Translations under genes and position numbers: made by a program | Assembly (NCBI GenBank): GCA_030141605.1 | Contig: JAQGDQ010000689.1 | Coordinates: 1 to 64,000 of the forward strand | From: Tubiluchus corallicola | Lineage: Eukaryota; Priapulida; Priapulimorpha; Priapulimorphida; Tubiluchidae | DNA length: 64,000 nt | Reading direction: 5' to 3' | Shown: positions 46,575-57,874 of the stretch, piece after piece | Position numbering within the stretch: the first letter of the stretch is position 1 | Layout: every line of letters begins with the position of its first letter | The notes under the pieces: model-generated | What the model was told of the DNA's origin: nothing | Databases searched by the model: none | What the model saw: the letters and a program-made list of their open reading frames with translations, nothing else

Positions 46575-46837
46575 CAGGGGTAAGCATCGAACGTTCGAAT
46601 TCGATTCGAATGAGGTTTTTTTGAGTTTAAATTCGTTTCGAACCTGAAATTATATGTTTGAATAATTGAGACATTTCAAAAACGTGCATTCTTTATTATT
46701 AAAATGTTTGAAACAGCATGCAATTAGCAGGGCCTATTTCAAGGGGGGGGGAAGTGGGGATACTTCCCCGGGACCTCACCCTCCAGGGGGGCCTCGCGCC
46801 AAGGTAACATTTTTTTTGCTTTATGCGAACATACTGC

Positions 46838-46913
<76 letters not shown>

Positions 46914-47371
46914 TGCTGCACGCGCGCCGTTTGCCAGTATTGACAAGTATTAAGGACTGATCTTGAGAATAAAGCAGTTTTTCTTTCAATTGTTCTTTCC
47001 TTTAACAACTGTATAACTCCATATTTTCTCTTCGAAAATGCTTCTCCGGCGTTCTAGCAGTTCAAAAATTTTCTGGGCGCCAACCATGGTAGCGCCCGCC
47101 CCCGGCGCTTCCATCACCCCCCCCCCCCCCGATGGGGCGACACACGCCCCACTTCCCCGGCCTCGTCTAGGCTGAAATAGGGCCTGGCAATTAGCACAGT
47201 TCAGCTGCAGTTTCTCTGCAAAATTTTTAACAAACCATTTGTGTCTTAATTGCAGAACAAAATCAAGTAATATGCATGATCTTTGTAAGACCACTTTTTA
47301 CTAGTGGTTCGAAAATCTTTTAAACTCAATTCGACCCGATTTTGCTTTCTGGTAGGGATCGCTCACCCCTA
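46575..47371. mobile_element. hAT-type element (outer), non-autonomous
   Basis: Flanked by a perfect 8-bp duplication GTAATTAG (46567-46574 and 47372-47379). Terminal repeats are CAGGGGTAAGC on the left and GCTCACCCCTA on the right. Interior ends are rich in TTCGAA. The length of 797 bp includes a nested insertion of 459 bp plus its duplicated target. Confidence 0.85.
46728..47186. mobile_element. hAT-type element nested in the outer one
   Basis: Perfect 8-bp duplication GCAATTAG (46720-46727 and 47187-47194). Terminal repeats CAGGGCCTATTTCA and TGAAATAGGGCCTG have one mismatch. The interior is GC-rich with a (CT)n run at 46842-46912 and poly-C. No transposase is encoded. Confidence 0.88.
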
Positions 47372-47394
47372 GTAATTAGCAGGCTAACGAACAT

Positions 47395-48900
47395 TTTAAA
47401 TTACTGTTAAAACGTAGTTGTCAGGCATGGAAATAATTGGAAATGAATGTAACAAAACAGTTGTACACACCTACCCCAATTAACGAACACAATTACTACG
47501 CAGATAAGTCACTACAAGCAATTCAAAATACTTACTACAAATGAATACAATCACATACAAAAATAATACTTAGTAGAAGGAACAGAGAATTACAAGGGTA
47601 TACAGCAAGTAATGCAAGCACCTATTGCTATAATACTTAGTAGAAGGAACAGAGAATTACAAGGGTATACAGCAAATAATGCAACCACCTGTTGCTATCT
47701 GTATGAAAAACTGTAACCAGTTAAATTTTAAAATAAGAGCAAACATATCAGTTCAAATATTTCGGATTAGGATGAGCAACGCGACCACTGCGAGTTTCAA
47801 CTGCCGGTTTACGCGGATGAGGTTCATCAAACTCTTAAGTTCTCCAATTGTTCAGTGGATGAAGTTTTTACAATATTTCTGTGTAAATCTAGTATTTTAC
47901 TTCAACACCTTATACATAAATGTAAGGTAATACAATAATTGAACACCTTCCTTCTAAAAATGTAACAGTGAATGTTGTGTTTTGTTTCTCTCGGAAGGCT
48001 CGTAGAGAAAACCAGAAAACACTTCGTCAAATTAAACTAGTTTATTAAGCGAGAATTCTACAACACAAAAATATGAAGGCATGCGAAATTATTACAGTAA
48101 ACGTGAAAATCTGGAAAACGTTTGAGTGTATCTGAAAATACAGGTATACAAGAGAATGTGTAAGTGGCGTCCGTGTGAATCTGCGTGCTCCCGTCTCAGC
48201 AGCCTGCTTTGCCTTATATAGGGTGCCCGAAAACCTTCTAGAAGTTTTGTTCCAGAACATTCTACACGGTAAGACGATTATTCCAACGGAGCATTCTACA
48301 ATGTTCCATATAATTCTAATAGATGCCAGCGATCTCCACAACATTGAGCAACATTTATAATCCTGTCAAAGTCAAACTACACCTTCACTATAACATAAGC
48401 TTTTACAACTTAAAACCCTACACCCATTACAAATATTCAATTTATTTCATCATAATTTCAGTGTAAAAGCTTCTTGCTTATTAGGTTTTTTATCACTTCA
48501 TTGCTAGCGGCATTAAATTTCGTTGTCATTTTTCGTTGAATTACGTTCTGCATACAGTCAGGAGGTCACCAAAGATCGTAAACAAACAACGATAACCAAA
48601 GATGCTTTCTGTACTACGCGTGTCATTCTCGCTCACTAGCACAAAAGAGGTAAAACACGGCGATCTTTACAGCAAGGCACAAGCTCTATTTTCCCAGAAA
48701 AAGGCAAGTATTAAGGCCAGTGTGAACCTGACTTAATAAATTTTAATTTTGTAGCAAAGGTGGCTCCCTCTAGTTAAAAAGTTTAAAGTGTGGGCACTGA
48801 CCTAGTTATGTTTGTCATTACACTGTTGTGTTGAATGAGTGAGCGTGTCTTGTACAAGCTAGTGAAATCTTTCATTTAGATATATCCCGCAACGATGTAA
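47395..48900. other. Intergenic; local 67-bp duplication
   Basis: ACTTAGTAGAAGGAACAGAG and AATTACAAGGGTATACAGCA occur twice (about 47567-47635 and 47636-47703). The rest contains no supported gene; the ORF at 48045-48344 has no recognisable domain. Confidence 0.5.
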
Positions 48901-49519
48901 GTTTACTTCTATTAATTTTTATTTTGATTTATTCACTGATATTTATGAATGGACTAAACTATGTAACAATCTAACTAAATTAGCCAATGTCAGTCACCTT
49001 TGCCTTTCTATTTTTTTGTGTTAAATGTTGCAGAAATCAGTGATTTATATGAAAATTCAACTGAGACTTTAGAAGTTGTTATAAATGGCTCTCAGAGACA
49101 CTAACAGTAAGTTATTTAATTTATAAGCCTCTTTTGTTTGACAATGACTATCAATTCTTTGTGTAACCATAAAAAACTTCATTGACTGTTAAGTTATATA
49201 ATTTACTCCGTAGATTCTACACGAGCTTGAAAACCGGCACAGTGCTTTTCGGCAACGTCTCGCGAACTTCTAAAAAGTTCTAGTTATTTTTTTGAACGCC
49301 GACCGTCGGTGTACCCCCGGAACTTACCTCAGCCTAACGTACCACTATTTGTTGTCAGAACGCTCGTTTTCCAACTCTCCCGGATTAGTGGTTTCAGTCA
49401 CATGATCACATTTGTCTGTCACGAATTCTGCATCTTTCTCAAGTGTATCTTCTAAGGACAACTCTAAAAAATACATTGAAAATAAACTCTGTATTTTAAG
49501 AACAAGAGAAAAGGGGTAC
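48901..49519. other. Intergenic, nothing recognised
   Basis: Moderate GC around 49210-49400 without a coding frame. Confidence 0.35.
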
Positions 49520-50050
49520 CTGAACTCGGTTTCAGAAAAATCGCCTTAAAAAACTATATTGCTTTACATGAATTTTATGGGTGTATTCTTACTCGCGTTG
49601 AAAGGATTTTTTTATTTTCATTTTACATCTCCCGCGACATTGTTCCAACAGCGCCATTACATGACGTCATATACACACAACGCAAATCAAGGGAAGAAAA
49701 GGAAATTTTAAATTATGTCCTAAAAAACTTTCCATGCAAATCTATATTACTCAGATTTTCGCTTACCTGCTAGAAAGACTTATGTAAGTAGAACAGAAAA
49801 TTATTAATTATTTAAATGTTTTCACCAATTTGTAAAATGTCGCTGACTCACCCTCCAGGATGCACCACTCATTAACCAAAAACGTATTTTTAATCTTATT
49901 GACAAGATACAGTAATTTTAAATTTACTTTAGTTAGTGACTTGTGCGCTACGAATGCTCTGACTACTTTTGTCATTACTGTTACAGACATGAGGTGGACA
50001 GTAAAACTTATGCACAACAACTACTGTAATGTAAAAATCTCATTTCGTTG
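49520..50050. repeat. Dispersed repeat family A, most complete copy
   Basis: It joins the left part seen at 19966-20330 (GGTTTCAGAAAAATCGCCTT, CRE-containing ATGACGTCAT) to the right part seen at 6770-7000 (ACTTATGTAAGTAGAA, CACCCTCCAGG). This shows that the two are one element of at least 500 bp. Confidence 0.65.
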
Positions 50051-50089
50051 CGTAAGTAGCATTTTTCATTTGGTAAACCTCCAATATCA

Positions 50090-50700
50090 GTGCATCATAC
50101 GCGCATGAGAATCGGATTTTCTCAGCTAAACTATGACCTTTTCTCTAAAGGCTGTAAAGATAATAACGGTCATCCAATATTGACGAATTGTAACTGTGGA
50201 TTTCGATTTGAGTCTGTTGAACACTTTTTGTTGCACTGCCCATTGTATCAACTAGCTAGGGTTGTTATGTTTGATAAACTAAATGAAATACTTCTGCCCG
50301 AAAGGCTTAATATAGCTGCCTTAGGAACTAATGATCTGTTGAAGTTGTTATTATTCGGAAAAGATGAATTTAACTATGTTACTAACTGTAAAATATTCCA
50401 ATGCATACATGACTTTATATTACGTACTAAACGCTTCCAGTAGTTTCTATCTGATATGAAATGCATCAATCTTAAATAATCGTACATTAATATTTTCTAA
50501 CTGTCATTTTTTACTAATGTCTAATGTATCACTGTAGTAAAACTTTAGCAGACTAAAGTATACTAAAAACTAAGTATAATCAATTCTTACTGTAAATGTT
50601 CTTGTAAATAATGTATAAAGTCTGTTGTGGTGAGGATCTTAAAACATGTTGTACAAACTGTCTGATCCAATCCTAAATAAATTATGTTTAAACTAAACTA
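50090..50700 (+). pseudogene. LINE 3' end with zinc-knuckle region
   Basis: Reads MRIGFSQLNYDLFSKGC, then CNCGFRFESVEHFLLHCPLY, the CxC...H...HC motif found after the polymerase domain in several I/Jockey-group LINEs (LRIGxSxLN...C.CG..E...HFLxxCPxY). It ends with an AATAAATTATG tail. It is 5'-truncated, with no polymerase core. Confidence 0.75.
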
Positions 50701-51440
50701 ACTAATGTACTAAACTAATTTTCTTATAAAATACATTTTTTGTCCCTTGCTATAAATATCTGGTTAGTTTTTTACATGAATGCAACCTTTTTTTTAAAAT
50801 CGAACTGATTTTCACATTTACTGTGCAGAATTTGTGTCTAGCAAGAGCTCTTAAATAGATGTACTTCACTTAAGACATTGGAAAAACTTTAGAAGGATCC
50901 CATTTCAGCTTCTCCTGAAACGTCCGAAATACTTTTGTGGCAAACTGGATGCAGTCTGTTTCCTTGGTAACAATCAGTAATGAGATGATTTTGCACTAGA
51001 AATTTTGTTCTTTAAGAAAGGGCATCACGGGACGACAATTGTACGTTCTGTGAAGAATGACACACATGCATTTTGCCATTCACTAGTTAGACGGGCACTA
51101 GCGCCTGCATTTCAGAAACGCATTACACAAAAAACAGGGGCTGTACCTCTCAGTTCACATGTGTTAGTTTATGATTAAACTACAAAAAAGGTGCTGTATC
51201 TATCAGCTGTAGGAGATTGTCTATGACAGTTTATGGTTTTTCAAATATTGTGACTCACTAGACATTATGTTAGAGTTAGGCCGGAAATAGAAATATTTCT
51301 GTTTCCGCCTGGGTAATTTTTTTCATCCAGCCGGGAATTTCATTATTGTTAACCACTGGGCAATAAACTAACTTTGATTTGAACTGAATTTAAATATTCT
51401 ACAATAAAGCTTTAAACATTCATTAAAATTCAGAGTTTTA
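50701..51440. other. 3' flank of GTF3C6; family B repeat copy 2
   Basis: 51060-51200 is the inverted counterpart of 14920-15070 (GTTAGACGGGCACTAGCGCC, GAAACGCATTACACA). A possible last exon of GTF3C6 lies at 50889-50914. Confidence 0.5.
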
Positions 51441-51441
51441 C

Positions 51442-54399
51442 CTTGTTCAGAATCTTCAGTCTTTTCTGAGAGTAGCACACGTTGCATACAAAGTTTCTTT
51501 CGTGTGCGACCAAAATACGATAAGTTTTTCTGAGCTTTGTTGCCTGCCTGACTTCCATCTGAAAAGCATCATATCAAATCGAATAAAAATTTTTTTTCGT
51601 GTCCGAGTTTGTGTGTAAAAAGCCGCATAGGGAAAAGCTGGGAAGAAGAAGAAGTTTGTGTGTAGAAAGCCGCATAGGGAAAAGCTGGGAAGAAGAAGAA
51701 GTTTGTGTGTAGAAAGCCGCATAGGGAAAAGCTGGGAAGAAGAAGAAGTTTGTGTGTAGAAAGCTTATATTCACATTGTTTCAGAGTATGCTTCTGTTAC
51801 TCGAAGCCTTTCGATAAATCAAACTGAAATTGCCAGTACAGACAAGAAAATTCAACCGAAACTATCCGTAAGTCGTCACAGTTAAAACTACGTTATGATG
51901 CTTCAAAGTAGAATGCACCAAAGATTTGGTCAAAAGTCAATTTTTTGTTTTTTTAAAAAGCAAACCCGAAATGTATTGGACTTTTACATATTCCAGCATC
52001 AAGAAAATGTTCAAAAATTACCAAAAAACCAAATTTTATAACCCCGTACTCATTTTTCTGCCTAAGAACTAGTACTGCAATTAAGAAAAACTTCCCGTAG
52101 CACCTCATGGAAGCAATCGTTTTGCTTGCTGGTTTTAGCACTAAGTTTTAATGTTAAACTCTGATTGTAGCTCATGGAAGCAATCGTTTTGCTTGCTGGT
52201 TTTAGCACCAAGTTTTAATGTTATTGCAAGTCCGACTTGGACGTCTTTTTGTGCCACACGGTATAATATATTATTTCAACCTCTGATTGCAGCTCGTGGA
52301 AGCAGTCATTTTGCTTCAGATTTTTTCTGTTGCCAAGCTCAGATTTTCGCCAGGAAGAGCCATCTACCGTACTCAAACGCAACTTCAACGTGTTCTTGAA
52401 GAGTTCATAGCAACCAACATTCGTGGGGTGGCTAAGTGTTTTGTAGAAACGCAACAAAAAACCACAGCTGACCTCAACAGCGTTTTCTCAAGATTGCACA
52501 GCTTGCGCCTCAACTTGAACGTGGATCTCAGCTTAGAAATAGCATAGAGTGATGAACTTGGTATCAAAATGACCCTCACGAAATAGAGATTCAGGATACG
52601 TGAAAAAAACAATGGCTAACTTGCACAATGATTTTCTCAAGGCTATGTTTTTCAGTGTGCAGCCTGCACCTCAACTTGAACATGGATCTCAGCTTAGAAA
52701 TAACATAGAGTGAAGAACTTGGTGTCAAAATGATCCTCATGAAATGGAGATTCAGGATATTAGAATAACTAGAAAACCTTAATTGCCGACTTACGAACGA
52801 TTTTGCTATGCAAGCAGATATGTTAAAAATAAAGTTTTCGCAAAAATCAGAGCCTACAAAATTTCAAAATTTACACGAATTACAGGCCCACAATCTGGTT
52901 AGTCTGGTTCCCAGAAATAAGCGAATTTACCGTTATTTTCAGAAAAGAACACAGCTGTACCAACAACATCTTCATAATGCCCAGTGAACACTTGATTACC
53001 AACTTGAATAACTGGCTGCGACGTGTCCAAACCCTGTAATAATAATGATTATTGATTGGTAAAACAAACAAAAACAAAAACAAGTTGTTTGGGCTTTCAA
53101 AATCAAACTTGAAGCTAGATTACATTTTGCTCTTTCTTCCTTCTTTATTTACCAAAACGTATCATTCCATCTAAACAAAACCATAAAAAATGACAAAAAA
53201 TAAATAACACTAGCCAAAAGTCAATTTTACATAATTCAGAGTTTCACACTGCACCGTCGCATTAATCAATAAATAGATGTTATCTAATAGTAGGCAATCT
53301 GAAAAAAGAGTTGTGCAAAGTAAGGAAAGAAGCGACGGATAAGAGAATGTTCAAAAGGGTAAGAAGAGTGGCTTGTGGAGATTCGGCTCATGAGATTACG
53401 AAGCACTCTGGATTCTACTGCAAAAGGGCAGGAAGTTGTGACTGTTGTGTCACACAGGAACAGTAGGTGGTTATCAAGACTCAGTTTATATAAGAAGGAA
53501 TACTTGTGCTTTAATTAATATGCTACTAATATTTAGAAAAAAAGTTATAGGAAAAAAATTAAGAACTACATAAAAAGCTACTCCCTCCCACCAGGTATAC
53601 TCACTAAAATTTTGCACTTCGGTTCACATTTGTTAAGGTAGTCATTGTTTATGATACCAGACAGTTCAACCAAGACAAGCATTTCCTGAAACATGGCGGA
53701 ATTTATTATGCAAAACAGACAGTCTTGTGAATAAAACATTTTACAACACAGTGACGCTCTATAAAATTAAAAGTAGTTTTTGTAAAGTTTTCAGCTAAAA
53801 CTTCTTAACAACCAAGTCACAAATGTTTTCATCAACTTCCATCGTACGCCAATAACTAACCAAAAATGTTTTTTATTCTTATTGACACGATACAGTAATT
53901 TGGTATTTTACTTATTTAGTAGGCCTAACATGTATGTTACAAATGATCTGATCATTTTTTAAACTTTATTCAGTGTTATTTAAACTTGATTAGGTAACAA
54001 TGAATTATATAAGCGGCCTACAATTTCAAGACGAATATTTTAATATTTCCCAAGGGTTTTCTTGTGCTTGAAAACTCTAGCACAATATTAACTATAATTA
54101 CAATGACGCATGCTTGTCCAAGCTTACCATCGCCACCGATTACATTGCCATTAAGATGAAGTTGATGGCCGTCAATAAGTATCATCAAATTTTTTGTTAT
54201 AATTTAACTCACCATTTGGTTAACCAAGCTAAATACAAGTAGCAGTAATACGCTAAAACTAGCCGAAGAAATGAAAATACTGTGAGATACGGCAGATACC
54301 GTAAATTACCTCGTCTTCTTTTGAACCATTTTCATCCATCCGTCCAGTGCCTAAATCCTTTTTATATCCTTTTGTTTCACTACTGGAACAATCCGCCAT
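51442..54399 (-). CDS. GTF3C6: General transcription factor IIIC subunit 6
   Basis: Coding exons on the minus strand: 54310-54399, 53605-53685, 52931-53033 and 51442-51558, all with GT donors and phases that join. Exon 2 gives EMLVLVELSGIINNDYLNKC, exon 3 GLDTSQPVIQVGNQVFTGHY then EDVVGTAVFF, and exon 4 a KKLCMQRVLLSEKTE stretch. These align along the length of the conserved region of vertebrate GTF3C6 (LVLVELSGII, LGIDTERPILQV, GEYEDTLGT, KKLSMTRTLLTEK). This is the small beta-barrel subunit of TFIIIC, which binds B boxes of tRNA and other Pol III genes in the nucleus. Exon 1 is a Ser/Lys/Glu-rich leader. A 26-nt final exon at 50889-50914 (GEAEMGSF, stop) fits the phase and has a TTTCAG acceptor, but is tentative; the acidic C-terminal tail of vertebrate proteins is not seen. 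Confidence 0.88.
51601..51770. repeat. 47-bp tandem repeat in GTF3C6 intron 3
   Basis: 3.5 units of GTGTGTAGAAAGCCGCATAG followed by GGAAAAGCTGGGAAGAAGAA. It starts about 45 bp upstream (in transcript order) of exon 4. On the minus strand the units are pyrimidine-rich (TTCTTCTTCTTCCCAGC), like a polypyrimidine tract plus acceptor. Confidence 0.9.
52085..52760. repeat. Local duplications in GTF3C6 intron 3
   Basis: A segment with TCATGGAAGCAATCGTTTTG and CTTGCTGGTTTTAGCAC occurs three times between 52105 and 52315. A second segment (CTCAACTTGAACRTGGATCT and AATRGAGATTCAGGATA) occurs twice between 52505 and 52760. ORFs across this region are not supported. Confidence 0.7.
53840..54080. repeat. 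Dispersed repeat family A fragment in GTF3C6 intron 1
   Basis: Shares AACCAAAAATGTTTTTTATT, CACGATACAGTAATTTGG and GGGTTTTCTTGTGCTTGAAA with the copies at 6700 and 49860. Confidence 0.6.
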
Positions 54400-54478
54400 G
54401 CTGTATGATTGATGAGTGATCGCGTAGAAGGACGGACAGGATTTGTCGTCACTTTTAACGATTTCTGCTATTGCCATC
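54400..54478. promoter_or_regulatory. Bidirectional promoter between GTF3C6 and TEX264
   Basis: Only 79 bases separate the two divergent start codons. Both 5' leaders and the core promoter must fit here, or the transcripts must start inside the opposite gene. No TATA box is visible. Confidence 0.7.
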
Positions 54479-57370
54479 ATGGAGGTTGAAATGATTATTT
54501 TAGTTATCATCGTTTTATTATTAATTTTGTTGGGTTTGACAGTTCTGGCTTTGCTGTCGTACTATGGTTTGTTTCACGAAATCAAGTTCGGCGCCGGAAA
54601 ACCTCCAATACGCAATGTGGAGGTGGCATACAAAGCTGGCACAGGTCCTTATAGTTATAATAATGCAGGGAAATTGTTTTGCCAGCTTGCTCGACATAGA
54701 ACAACTCAAAGAACAATTGGAGTGTACTATGACGACCCAAAGCAGGCATGTCCTACGTTTTTGTTTTATTCCGCCTTTTTGTGTTAGCTGATTTTTAAAT
54801 TCCATACATTACAAAGCAGAGGTTGCATTGCTAGTCTTGATAATATAATTTTATTTTGGAATGTCTATACTGTAGTATTTTAAATTTTTTATAAAAATCA
54901 GAAGAATGTTTACAATTCTACTATTATTCAGGATTCAACAAGGAAGTTACTGGCAAATGATGAGTCATAACTGAAAAACAAAGAAACAATGAGTTAATAC
55001 AATTTCAAAATTTGACTCTCAGTACCCGCTAATTATGTGATGATGGTAAATTCACTATTTGATTCTAATACATGAATAATCACCTTGAAAGATAATTAAT
55101 GACCCCCTTACTATTTTCAGGTTGCTGCTCATAAGCTGCGTTTTCTTGCTGGCATGATTCTTGCCGAAGGTGACGAGGAACCGGACGAATCTCTCAAGGA
55201 AACTCTGAAGGCCGACGGCTATTCGTTCTGTAGCTTTCCGTCTTTGACCCACGCTGTCACTACCACATTTCCAAACAAGGGCCTGCTGTCCATATTCATG
55301 GCCGCGACGCGAGTTTATCCGAAAATCTTCGAATATGTACAGGCATGCAATATTTGTTTCATTGTTCAAATTTTGCCATTTGCAAGTGGTGTAGTTAATT
55401 GAGAAATTGCACATGTATTTTATGGGACTGTATTGATACACTTAGGGCTCAATATGATACGTATCATGATACGCCCGAGTCAACGTCTACAGCAGGGGTG
55501 TGCAAATTATCTGACTAGTCGGGCCACATTAAACTTTCCCACAATTCCTGTGGGCCACAGGCAGTTTGATCAAGGAGCCAAGTACAGTATGACCTAATAA
55601 CGATTTTTTTGCATCCAACCTGCGTACATCATTACTACTACACTCAAGAAACTATTTTAGAAGTTATTAAAATTTATATTACAAACCATATATTTCTACT
55701 TTCAGGACAGATAGTGGTAATTTCATTACAATGCATATTAGTAATGTGTATCACACAGTCTGTGTAGTACAGTGACATTAAGCTACTACCGTCTTGTAAG
55801 GGTTAATGGCATCCGATCTAGTAGAAAAAACTAACCGCACTATCTTTGGGATCGTGGCACGGACTTCAGCTGGATACACTCAATTAATCGCCCGGGCCGC
55901 ACTTTCTTTACGTTGACAAATCTCTTTGCGGGCCGCAAGTGGACGAGGGCCGCAGTTTGCACACCCCTGGTCTACAGGATAAAAAACTAGATGATGCCAT
56001 TGACAAAAATGCTAAACTTACTTTATCAGTCAACAGTTTTAGGAATACTGCCTGCCACATCAGTCTAGTAATTCTGTTGTTTCACATGGACTTTACTTAA
56101 TTATGCATTAATTTTTGGATAGAGTGATTTACTGGCAGGATCTTACTTAGGAACAAGAAAAAATGAACTAGGTAAGTTTCTAGCTAGCTGGTAAAACTGT
56201 TACTGTTATAACAGCATGGGCTGCGAGGCATTGTCAAGTGTACGCAAATGCGTTGTCTGGTACACTTAACCTCTGACCTTTTCACAATTATCGTCAGTCA
56301 CCGCATACAGCTTGAGTCATAGAACCCTAAATTCACATCAATTCAGTACTGAACTTTAGCTATGCAACTCATGTAAGTCTTAAAATGCATGTAGCTTGCT
56401 CAGAACTTCAGCTTTCACTTTCATACAGTCACTTGTTAAGAAACCTAAATCTTAATTTAAACATCGAAATTGTTTTTCTGTTCAGAAGTCATTGTTTTTA
56501 CATTGTTTTTACAATGGCTGTTTATCAGCAACAATTCACTGTGCTTTATCTTGGCAGGCATTATAACGGGGTATTTTATTATGTAAAATGGACTCTTGGC
56601 ACAGCAGATATGTTGCCGGATGTTTTTAGGCAAAGTTGTAGTAAGGAGGACCTGTTAAATTATGTTAAAAGCATTAGATTATAGTAGATAATTATGTTGA
56701 TGAATGCTGGCATGAAGCCCAGTTAATGAGTGGTGTCACGTGAGTAAGTGATTCAGAACCGAAGCGTCGAAGCTCGGCGCACGATATATAAGCCTTGTGA
56801 TGCGCCCAGCTCAGGGATTGAGTCTGGGAGCTGAAGGAGAGCAGGCTAGATCAGGGGGCTTGGCATTACTATCTGTTATATTTATTGTGTTTGATGTTCA
56901 ATAAACGTGTAGTTTTATAATCAGACTCTTCATAGTTTTGCCATCTCTAAATCATTAATAATAAGCTATATACAACCAATTCAACGAATTATTTTACTGT
57001 TATCGGTATTCCCTATATTTGATATGTCATGGTTGGTATTCCCTATATTTGATATGTCATGGAAATCGGGCAACACTTGATGTTATGCTGAGGCTGGCGG
57101 TATAGCGGGGTTTGACTGTACCAATAAAACACGTCTTATTTTTAGGAGCATCAACTATGTGCACATCCCATGATTGAAATCTACGTCGGCGACACGATAC
57201 ATTTCATGGCTCCGTTGTCGAAACACGACGAATTCTACGTCCCCGAGGTGAAAGAGATAAGCGAAAGCGAAGGGGACGACTCCGAGAATGTGGAAGAGGA
57301 CGGAGGCGACGTTTGTGCGGCCCGTGAACCGACTCGTCAACCTAATGAAAGTGCGGCCCCGGGTGACTAA
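54479..57370 (+). CDS. TEX264: TEX264-like ER-phagy receptor with a short, TE-related C-terminus
   Basis: Exons 54479-54745, 55121-55342 and 57146-57370, 237 residues. Residues 4-27 are an N-terminal membrane helix. Then follow GKPPIRNVEVAYKAGTGPY, IGVYYDDPKQVAAHKLRFLA, HAVTTTFPNKGLLSIFMAAT and IHFMAPLSKHDEFYVPEVKE, all collinear with vertebrate TEX264 (gyrase-inhibitor-like domain). In mammals TEX264 sits in the ER membrane and recruits LC3/GABARAP through a LIR in a long disordered tail. Here the tail after YVPEVKE is only 37 acidic/polar residues with no aromatic residue, so no LIR. Both introns begin with GC (CAG|GCATGT, CAG|GCATGC) and end with TTTCAG or TTTTAG; the alignment to the family requires these junctions. 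The start at 54479 matches the family's N-terminal length; an in-frame ATG at 54443 lies in the shared promoter. Confidence 0.88.
55493..55969. mobile_element. hAT MITE in TEX264 intron 2
   Basis: 477 bp with perfect 14-bp inverted ends CAGGGGTGTGCAAA/TTTGCACACCCCTG and a perfect 8-bp target duplication GTCTACAG (55485-55492, 55970-55977). Subterminal GGGCCGCA/GGGCCACA motifs recur, as in many hAT elements. Part of the interior (about 55735-55918) is the inverted counterpart of the end of the TEX264 gene. Confidence 0.92.
56380..56690 (+). other. Intronic ORF of unknown nature
   Basis: A 99-residue frame whose last part reads MAVYQQQFTVLYLGRHYNGV and ends EDLLNYVKSIRL. It lies just before an LTR-like stretch, so it may be the end of a decayed retroelement ORF. 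No domain recognised. Confidence 0.25.
56735..56925 (+). mobile_element. Possible solo LTR
   Basis: TGTCACGTGAGTAAGTGATT at the left, a TATA-like GATATATAAGCC, a GC-richer R-like stretch and AATAAACGTGTAG form the order expected of an LTR promoter and polyadenylation signal. Matching target duplications were not found. Confidence 0.4.
57001..57062. repeat. 31-bp tandem pair and pogo-like end
   Basis: GGTATTCCCTATATTTGATA and TGTCATGG occur twice in a row. Just after, GGTATAGCGGGGTTTGACTG at 57098-57117 resembles a Tigger/pogo terminal repeat. Confidence 0.6.
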
Positions 57371-57519
57371 TTGAGTGTATCCAGCTGAAGTCCGTACCAC
57401 GATCCAAAAGATAGTGCGGGTAGTTTTTTCTGCTAGATCGGATGCCATTAACCCTTACAAGACGGTTGTAGCTTAATGTCAATGTACTACACAGACTGTG
57501 TGATACACACTACTCATAT
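57313..57519 (+). mobile_element. hAT-related sequence forming the TEX264 C-terminus, stop codon and 3' UTR
   Basis: About 180 bp from TCAACCTAATGAAAGTGCGG to GTGATACACACTACTCATAT match the reverse complement of the intronic hAT MITE (55735-55918) at about 90 percent. Weaker similarity reaches back to TTTGTGCGGCCCG at 57312. The codons for roughly the last 19 residues (CAAREPTRQPNESAAPGD) and the TAA lie inside it. A polyadenylation-like AAAATAAAATTC follows at 57569. Confidence 0.75.
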
Positions 57520-57608
57520 CATTTTATTTATTGTTTATTTATGTGTACAATATTGTATTTTGATGTGTAAAATAAAATTCATAGTTCATAGTTCCGTCTT
57601 TCTTTTAA

Positions 57609-57639
<31 letters not shown>

Positions 57640-57660
57640 TCTTTCTTTCTAAGAGAGGGA
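57609..57660. repeat. (CT)n microsatellite
   Basis: CTCTCT run followed by an imperfect inverted GAGAGGGAGGGAGAG. Confidence 0.95.
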
Positions 57661-57874
57661 GGGAGAGAAAAATCAATAAATCAATGAAAAATGCATTACT
57701 TTTTTACATAGTAGGTAGCCCATCACGCAGTCAGCTAGCCTCTTTCCTCAGGAAAAACAATAAAATTTTACTTACAAGAAAACTGAACAGGCATTTGCAA
57801 GTACATAATGCTTATTGCTACAATTTTTTTCCTTTTCATGAAACGTTGACTAGTGGCTGCCAGCGCCAAGTACA

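Noticed and set aside
46699..47008. Arg/Glu repeat ORFs at 46.7-47.0 kb
   Set aside because: They come from the (CT)n run inside the nested hAT element.
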